DNA of 39,243 bases from an uncultured Collinsella sp. (GTDB lineage Bacteria; Actinomycetota; Coriobacteriia; Coriobacteriales; Coriobacteriaceae), in the NCBI GenBank assembly GCA_959601045.1, contig CAUGNZ010000024.1:1-39243 (forward strand). Direction: 5' to 3'. The stretch's first letter is position 1. The number at the start of each line of letters is the position of its first letter. A program made the position numbers and the translations under genes. The notes beneath the pieces are model-generated. The model ran no database searches. It was given only the letters and a program-made list of their open reading frames with translations, and was not told where the DNA came from. Shown in pieces: positions 34,482 to 39,243 of this stretch.

Positions 34482-37073
34482 ATGACCGCGCACTATCAGC
34501 AGGTGCTCGAGGGTACATACGACAACCATGTGCTTCCGTTTTTGTGGATGAAGGGCGAGAGCCATAAGACCATTGCCGAGTATCTGGAGAAGATCGCCGG
34601 CGCCGACATCCACGAGGTCTGTCTCGAAAGCCGCCCACACCCCGATTTTTGCGGCGAGGGCTGGTGGCGCAACTTGCGCTTTGTCATTGACGAGTGCAAG
34701 CAGCTGGGCCTTAAGCTCTGGATCTTGGACGACGCGCACTTCCCCACGGGCTTTGCCAACGGCGCCGTCAAGGAGGCCGTGCCCGAGCTCCGCAAGATCG
34801 TGCTCACGCACCGCACGTTCGACATCGTGGGCCCCACGTCCGCCGCGAGCATCGCGCTCGCCAACATGCTCGACAAAACGGAGCGCTTCTACGGCGTGAC
34901 ATTTATGCAGGACGGCAGCCCCGTCGACGTCGCTTACCGAGTAATCGACGATGCAGACGGCAACCCCAGCCGCCTGGTCTTCGATGCACCTGCGGGCCTC
35001 ACGCAGGCATGCGTGATGTTCACGAGCGGCAAGACCTCCTACAACGAGGACTACATCAATATGGTCGACCGCACCTCGGTGGCGCAGCTCATCGATGCTG
35101 TCTACGAGCCGCATTTTGAGCATCTGGGCGATGAGTTTGGCAAGACGATCCTGGGCTTTTTCTCCGATGAGCCCGGATTTGCCAACGAGAAGGGCACCAC
35201 GGGCCCCGATGGCATCTCGGACACGCTCATCGGCAAGGCCACCGCGCCCCTACCCTGGTCGGCCGAGCTTGAGCGTCGCCTACGCGCGGCACTGGGCGAG
35301 CGCTACCTGGCCGAGCTCCCGCACCTGTGGGACCGCGAGCCGGCCGGCGCGCACGTACGCCACGTCTATATGGACATCGCGAGCACCCTCTATAAGGAGT
35401 GCTTCTGCGACCAGCTCGGAGACTGGTGCCGCGCGCGCGGCGTGCAGTACATCGGCCACGTTATCGAGGACAAGGACTGCCACGCGCGCCTGGGCGTGGG
35501 CGCCGGGCACTACTTCCGCGCCGTGGGCGGTCAGGACATGGCGGGCGTCGACATCGTGATCAACCAGCTGGTACCCGGCATGGACCGCGGCCTTCACAGC
35601 TACGGACGCGGCGTGTGGGACCTCGAGTTCTATAACTACGTGCTGCCCAAGCTGGGCTCCTCGGCAGCACACCTCGATCCCAAAAAGCAGGGGCGCTGCA
35701 TGGCCGAGGTCTTTGGCGCATTTGGATGGCACGAAGGCCTACGCGAGATGAAGTGGATCGCCGATCATTTTTTGGTGCGCGGCGTCAATTGGTTTGTGCC
35801 GCATGCCTTTAGCATGGCCGCCTTCCCCGACTGGGACTGCCCGCCGCATTTCTATGCGCATGGCCAAAACCCCCAGTTTGCACACTTTGGGCAGCTCATG
35901 AGCTACATGAACCGTACGGCGAGCCTGCTGAGCGGCGGGCGCGCAACGACCCCGGTGGCGCTTCTCTACCATGCGGACGCCGAGTGGACAGGCGAGGCGA
36001 ACTTTATGCAGCATGCCGCCTCCGAGCTTATGCGCGCGCAGGTCGACTTTGACATCGTGCCGGCAGAGGCATTTGAGGACGCAGGGCGCTATGCCGTTGA
36101 AATTGCCGCAGACGGTAGCGGCTTTGGCGTGAACGGCCAGGCATACCGCTGCCTGGTGATGCCCGGAGCCGAGTTTGTCGGCGGAGCCGTGCTCGACTTT
36201 GCCGCGCGCGCCGCAGCCGCAGGTGTTGCCGTGTACGCGCTGGATGAGTTGCCGAGCAAGCGCTACGACGGTGATATTGCAGCCCGCGAGGGCTTTGCCT
36301 CCGTGGATGCAGCCGCGGTCGCCGGCATCAAGCTCCTGGCAACCGCCGAGCTCGCAGGCACGCTTGCCGACGCCGGTATGCAGACCGTGGTTTGTGCCGA
36401 GTCCCAGCCCTGGCTGCGCGCACTGCGCTACGAGCGGGCGGGCGAGACCTATCTGATGCTCGTCAACGAGCATCCCAAGCAGGGTATCTCCACTCAGATT
36501 GCGCTTGCCGACGGCATACCCGTTGCAGGCGCGCGCCTCGACCTGCTCAACGGCACCGATCCCGCCGCCTTTGACGGCACGCTCGAGCTGGCTCCCTACG
36601 AGAGCTGCATCGTGGTCCTTGGGGCTACAGGTTCCGCCGGCGCGGCAACTGCTGGAGACGAAGCCACATGCGTCGACGGGCCCTGGGCGGTTGCCTTCTC
36701 TGCCCCTGGTACCGATGCCTTTGGCGAGTCTGTTGAGCTTGCAGACCTGCACGACCTTTCCTCGGCCGAGTTCCCCGGCAAGGCCGGCACGTTCCGCTAC
36801 CAGGCCTCCTTTGTCCTGGGCGAAGCGGCCAGCCGCGCTGTCATCGACCTTGGGGAGGTCTTTGAGACCGCAACCGTCACCCTCGACGGCAAATCCCTCG
36901 GCACCCGCATCTGTCCGCCTTACCGCTTTGAGGCCGCCGCACTTTTAGCCGGTGAGCACGCGCTCACGATTGACATCATCAACACCCTCGACCACGCCGT
37001 CCCCGACGTGTTCGGCATGACCGAGCCCTCCGAGCCCAGCGGTCTCTTGGGGCCCGTACGCGTGCTCGGGTAA
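34482..37073 (+). CDS. Large glycoside hydrolase of unassigned family
   Basis: An 863-residue cytoplasmic enzyme without a signal peptide. The N-terminal part (about 1-480) reads as a TIM-barrel glycosidase: FLWMKGESHKTIAEYLEKI, LESRPHPDFCGEGWW, LGLKLWILDDAHFPTGFANG, and LGFFSDEPGFANE near residue 225, whose acidic pair may be catalytic. A central Rossmann-like part (about 480-700) resembles the glutamine-amidotransferase-like domain of beta-galactosidases, and the C-terminal part (about 710-863) a galactose-binding jelly roll (GTFRYQASFVLGE...AVIDLGEVFETATVTLDG). The overall order resembles the GH106/GH2-related rhamnosidase-like group, but I cannot assign it. AAGGAGG precedes the ATG. AraC and RpiR regulators flank it. 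Confidence 0.75.
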   Translation: MTAHYQQVLEGTYDNHVLPFLWMKGESHKTIAEYLEKIAGADIHEVCLESRPHPDFCGEGWWRNLRFVIDECKQLGLKLWILDDAHFPTGFANGAVKEAVPELRKIVLTHRTFDIVGPTSAASIALANMLDKTERFYGVTFMQDGSPVDVAYRVIDDADGNPSRLVFDAPAGLTQACVMFTSGKTSYNEDYINMVDRTSVAQLIDAVYEPHFEHLGDEFGKTILGFFSDEPGFANEKGTTGPDGISDTLIGKATAPLPWSAELERRLRAALGERYLAELPHLWDREPAGAHVRHVYMDIASTLYKECFCDQLGDWCRARGVQYIGHVIEDKDCHARLGVGAGHYFRAVGGQDMAGVDIVINQLVPGMDRGLHSYGRGVWDLEFYNYVLPKLGSSAAHLDPKKQGRCMAEVFGAFGWHEGLREMKWIADHFLVRGVNWFVPHAFSMAAFPDWDCPPHFYAHGQNPQFAHFGQLMSYMNRTASLLSGGRATTPVALLYHADAEWTGEANFMQHAASELMRAQVDFDIVPAEAFEDAGRYAVEIAADGSGFGVNGQAYRCLVMPGAEFVGGAVLDFAARAAAAGVAVYALDELPSKRYDGDIAAREGFASVDAAAVAGIKLLATAELAGTLADAGMQTVVCAESQPWLRALRYERAGETYLMLVNEHPKQGISTQIALADGIPVAGARLDLLNGTDPAAFDGTLELAPYESCIVVLGATGSAGAATAGDEATCVDGPWAVAFSAPGTDAFGESVELADLHDLSSAEFPGKAGTFRYQASFVLGEAASRAVIDLGEVFETATVTLDGKSLGTRICPPYRFEAAALLAGEHALTIDIINTLDHAVPDVFGMTEPSEPSGLLGPVRVLG

Positions 37074-37345
37074 CGCCCCGGGCGCAAACGGCCCAACAAG
37101 GACAGCGCCCTATGTTGAGCCCACAACAGCGAGCGGGCCCCTGGTGCGGCAAATTGGGCCGAAAGAGGAGGGATGTGTGCTTCCGCACGCGCCCGACGAT
37201 TGAAGCCCAAGGTGCCGTGCCAAGGGCCCGCACAGCGTCGAGCGGTCCGTCGTTCATAGACCGGCGGACCAAAACTCCCAGCCAAGCCGAACGTTTTATT
37301 TATCGCTATGATTGGTTTATCGCGACGCAAACGCATAGGAGCCAT

Positions 37346-38200
37346 ATGGATATCAGGCGGAAGATCACGCAGGGCAAAAGCCTCACCCCCACCGAGCAAC
37401 AACTTGGGCGAACGGCCCTTGCCATGGGCGAAGACGTCCGCGGGCTCTCTATTAAGGAATTTGCCGCGCGCACCAACGTTTCCGTTGCGAGCGTGCACCG
37501 TTTTTGCAAAAAGCTCGGCCTCGAGGGATTCAAAGACCTCAAGGTCGAGCTCATCCGTCAGGCAGCCGAGACGGGTAACCGGCGCGACGTGGACATCAAC
37601 TTTCCCTTCGATGCCACCTCCACTCCTGCGCAGGTGATGGAGCGTATGGAGGGGCTCTATCAGACCACTTTGGCCGAAACGCAGGAGCTGCTCGACCCCA
37701 CACAGCTCGACCAGGCCGCCAAGCTAATCGTGCGCGCCGGCACCGTGGACATCTACACGGGCTCGCATAATCTGTATCCAGCGGGAATGTTCCGCGATCG
37801 TCTACTTTCCGCCGGCAAAAGCGCGACGTGCCACGACAGTGTCGAGACGCAGGTGCGTACGGCGCTCGCCTCGGGCCCCGACCATGTGGCAATCGTTATC
37901 TCCTACAGCGGCCTTGCCCCCAACCTCAGGGAGATCTTGCCAATCCTCAGCAGTCGGCATGTCCCGGTCATCGTCATCGGCACACCGCACTGCGCCCGCA
38001 TTCACCCCGGCTTTGCCGCCTATCTCACGGTGAGCGATCACGAGAGCATGACGCATCGCATCACACAGTTCGCCAGCCACATCGCCGTGCAATACGTGCT
38101 CGATTCGCTCTACAGCAGCTACTTTGCCAAAGATTACGCCCGCTGCTCCGAGTTCTTAGAGCGGTCGTTTCCCTACACCCGCCTGCCCGGGCTCAAGTAG
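37346..38200 (+). CDS. RpiR-family transcriptional regulator
   Basis: A 284-residue regulator. The N-terminal HTH_6 domain (about 1-77; LSIKEFAARTNVSVASVHRFCKKLGLEGFKDLK) is followed by a SIS sugar-phosphate-binding domain (about 120-250; VDIYTGSHNLYPAGMFRDRL, VAIVISYSGLAPNLREIL, VIVIGTPHCARIHP). RpiR proteins sense phosphosugars and control sugar-use genes. The ATG at 37346 follows TAGGAG by six bases. It lies 272 bp after the large glycoside hydrolase gene on the same strand; that gap shows an AT-rich stretch before the ATG but no confident promoter. Confidence 0.93.
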   Translation: MDIRRKITQGKSLTPTEQQLGRTALAMGEDVRGLSIKEFAARTNVSVASVHRFCKKLGLEGFKDLKVELIRQAAETGNRRDVDINFPFDATSTPAQVMERMEGLYQTTLAETQELLDPTQLDQAAKLIVRAGTVDIYTGSHNLYPAGMFRDRLLSAGKSATCHDSVETQVRTALASGPDHVAIVISYSGLAPNLREILPILSSRHVPVIVIGTPHCARIHPGFAAYLTVSDHESMTHRITQFASHIAVQYVLDSLYSSYFAKDYARCSEFLERSFPYTRLPGLK

Positions 38201-38204
38201 CGAC

Positions 38205-38268
38205 GAGCGTGGATAATCTCCCACTTTGAGCCCGCGCACAGGCCAAAACCGGTAGATTATCCACGCTC
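38205..38268. repeat. Palindromic intergenic repeat, copy 2
   Basis: The arms 38205-38222 and 38251-38268 pair over 18 bp with one mismatch. The sequence matches copy 1 (2697-2760) in arms and loop, except that an A-T pair has become C-G in both arms. It begins 4 bp after the rpiR-type gene and lies between convergent genes, so it may serve as a bidirectional terminator. Confidence 0.8.
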
Positions 38269-38314
38269 ATTTTGGGTCCCCTGGGAACGCATGAGGAGGG
38301 CGGATAGACAGCCG

Positions 38315-38935
38315 TTATTTGCGAGGCGTCAGCGACGTAAAGAGTCCGTGTTGGTTGCAGTAAAGATATATCCTGCCGCGCCCGGTAATATGGAAGCGCG
38401 GCTGCACCGATTGCTCTGGATAGAGCTTCTTAAAGCAGATGCCATCCATAGTCGCATATGCCACAAAGCTAATGTAGTGATCCTTGGTCATGGGATGATC
38501 GAGCGTGACGTACCAATCGTCCTCGATGCGCTCGATGGAAAAGGCGTGATCCGCGTCCGGCTCTTCGGCCTCCTGGGGAAACATCGTGGAGCCACAGCAG
38601 CTAAAGCTGCCTTCTCCGAGCGCGTGCACAACGTTTCCGCAGATAGGACAAACGTAAAAGACGCCTTTGAGCATATTGCCTGCACGGTTGGCGTTGGCCC
38701 GAATGTCACCAGCCAAAAGCTCAGTCACGCTTATGCCGAGTCTCTGGGCCAAAGGCTCAACGAGGGAAATGTCGGGAAGGCCGCGGCCGGATTCCCACTT
38801 GCTGACGGCTTTATCGGTCACGCCAAGGCTTTCCGCCAGGGCGCGCTGGGTGAGGCCGCGCTCTTCGCGCAGCCGCTTGATGACATGCGCTGCCAAAAAA
38901 GTATGGGAAGCATTGATTTGCCGTGTCTGGTTCAT
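38315..38935 (-). CDS. XRE-family regulator fused to a desulfoferrodoxin-like iron domain
   Basis: A 206-residue fusion. Residues about 17-72 are a Cro/CI-type helix-turn-helix (LREERGLTQRALAESLGVTDKAVSKWESG). The rest matches desulfoferrodoxin: a rubredoxin-like centre I with C96, C99, C113 and C114 (CPICGN and SCCG), then a superoxide-reductase centre II with H130, H147, H153, C193 and H196 (DHAF, DHPM, DHYI, YCNQHGLF). The spacings are close to those of the enzyme. The Glu-Lys usually found just before the first histidine is replaced by Ala-Asp, so catalysis may be reduced and a sensing role is favoured. The ATG at 38935 is chosen because a promoter overlaps the earlier in-frame ATG at 38992. 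The gene is single and convergent with the RpiR gene. Confidence 0.88.
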   Translation of the reverse strand: MNQTRQINASHTFLAAHVIKRLREERGLTQRALAESLGVTDKAVSKWESGRGLPDISLVEPLAQRLGISVTELLAGDIRANANRAGNMLKGVFYVCPICGNVVHALGEGSFSCCGSTMFPQEAEEPDADHAFSIERIEDDWYVTLDHPMTKDHYISFVAYATMDGICFKKLYPEQSVQPRFHITGRGRIYLYCNQHGLFTSLTPRK

Positions 38936-38983
38936 GGGCTGTCCAATCAAATTGAAGAAATGGAGTGAACCGGTTCGACAGTC

Positions 38984-39012
38984 AGTATCCATTTGAAGGC
39001 CAGGCTCGACAA
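38984..39012 (-). promoter_or_regulatory. Promoter of the XRE-desulfoferrodoxin gene
   Basis: TTGTCG (39012-39007) and GATACT (38989-38984) are 17 bp apart on the minus strand, giving a start near 38977 and a leader of about 40 nt. Confidence 0.5.
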
Positions 39013-39070
39013 CCTACGCTGCGTAGACATGCGCCAATCGAACGAGCGCGGATTTTTGGACGCTCATCCT

Positions 39071-39127
39071 GAGTAGTCATTTAAGAACGTCCCCAATGAC
39101 TACTCATTTATGTCTGTCCCCAATGAC
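39071..39127. repeat. Two tandem GTCCCCAATG-type palindromic units
   Basis: GAGTAGTCATT (39071-39081) and AATGACTACTC (39095-39105) form a perfect 11-bp stem around TAAGAACGTCCCC. A second unit with the core TCTGTCCCCAATGACTA follows at once. Nothing else is seen in 39013-39243 apart from a partial GC-rich hairpin near the right edge. Confidence 0.7.
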
Positions 39128-39243
39128 TACCAAGGCAACGCCGATGTTTTGGTAGCGACAGACACTATGACCCAATCCGAGGGCACTGAAAAGATAGGAG
39201 CCCCCGCTCGTGACCGCGGGTCGGGGCTGCGACAATGATGTTG

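Noticed and set aside
39211..39243. Possible GTG start after AGGAG at the right edge
   Set aside because: Only 11 codons are visible and the segment overlaps a GC-rich hairpin; not enough to call a gene.

Overview
The window looks like a piece of a Collinsella-type chromosome (class Coriobacteriia, phylum Actinomycetota). This is inferred from the GC-rich coding sequence, the dnaK-grpE-dnaJ-hspR order, the gut-anaerobe gene content and the many short palindromic repeats between genes. No rRNA, tRNA, CRISPR array or phage region was found.

Layout. 1-2531: an aconitase-family hydratase (minus). 2819-7118: the minus-strand heat-shock operon dnaK-grpE-dnaJ-hspR. 7777-7962: a small 2[4Fe-4S] ferredoxin. 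8167-12033: the minus-strand NAD operon nadA-nadB-nadC-niaR, whose promoter is covered by a 44-bp palindrome that is a good candidate NiaR operator. 12141-14293: a repeat and insertion-sequence zone, with a MITE-like element, a decayed IS3-type orfA and a complete IS3-family element whose end supplies the stop codon of the next gene. 14291-17706: a membrane protein of unknown role, an orphan GHKL sensor kinase, an unknown protein and thioredoxin. 17927-23830: a nickel/hydrogenase-maturation block (small helical protein, NikR, HypF, HypC, HypD, HypE). 24012-28826: a 1506-residue surface protein preceded by a cobalamin riboswitch. 29088-31618: a HAD phosphatase, a lipoprotein and a PTS EIIA. 31759-38200: carbohydrate genes (GH1 6-phospho-beta-glucosidase, AraC regulator, large unclassified glycoside hydrolase, RpiR regulator). 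38315-38935: a regulator made of an XRE helix-turn-helix fused to a desulfoferrodoxin.

How the genes fit together. NadA, NadB and NadC form the full de novo route from aspartate to nicotinate mononucleotide and end with their own niacin-sensing repressor. NikR sits beside four of the six core [NiFe]-hydrogenase maturation factors, while HypA, HypB and the hydrogenase itself lie elsewhere or are absent. The carbohydrate genes are flanked by two regulators of sugar-responsive families.

The most interesting items are: (1) the B12-riboswitch-controlled, cell-surface protein with an alpha-toroid domain of the type seen in cobalamin-binding proteins, a possible B12 capture protein; (2) the XRE-desulfoferrodoxin fusion that keeps all iron ligands but not the usual Glu-Lys next to the first histidine, which suggests a superoxide or iron/redox sensor; and (3) several families of intergenic palindromes whose arms differ by paired changes between copies.
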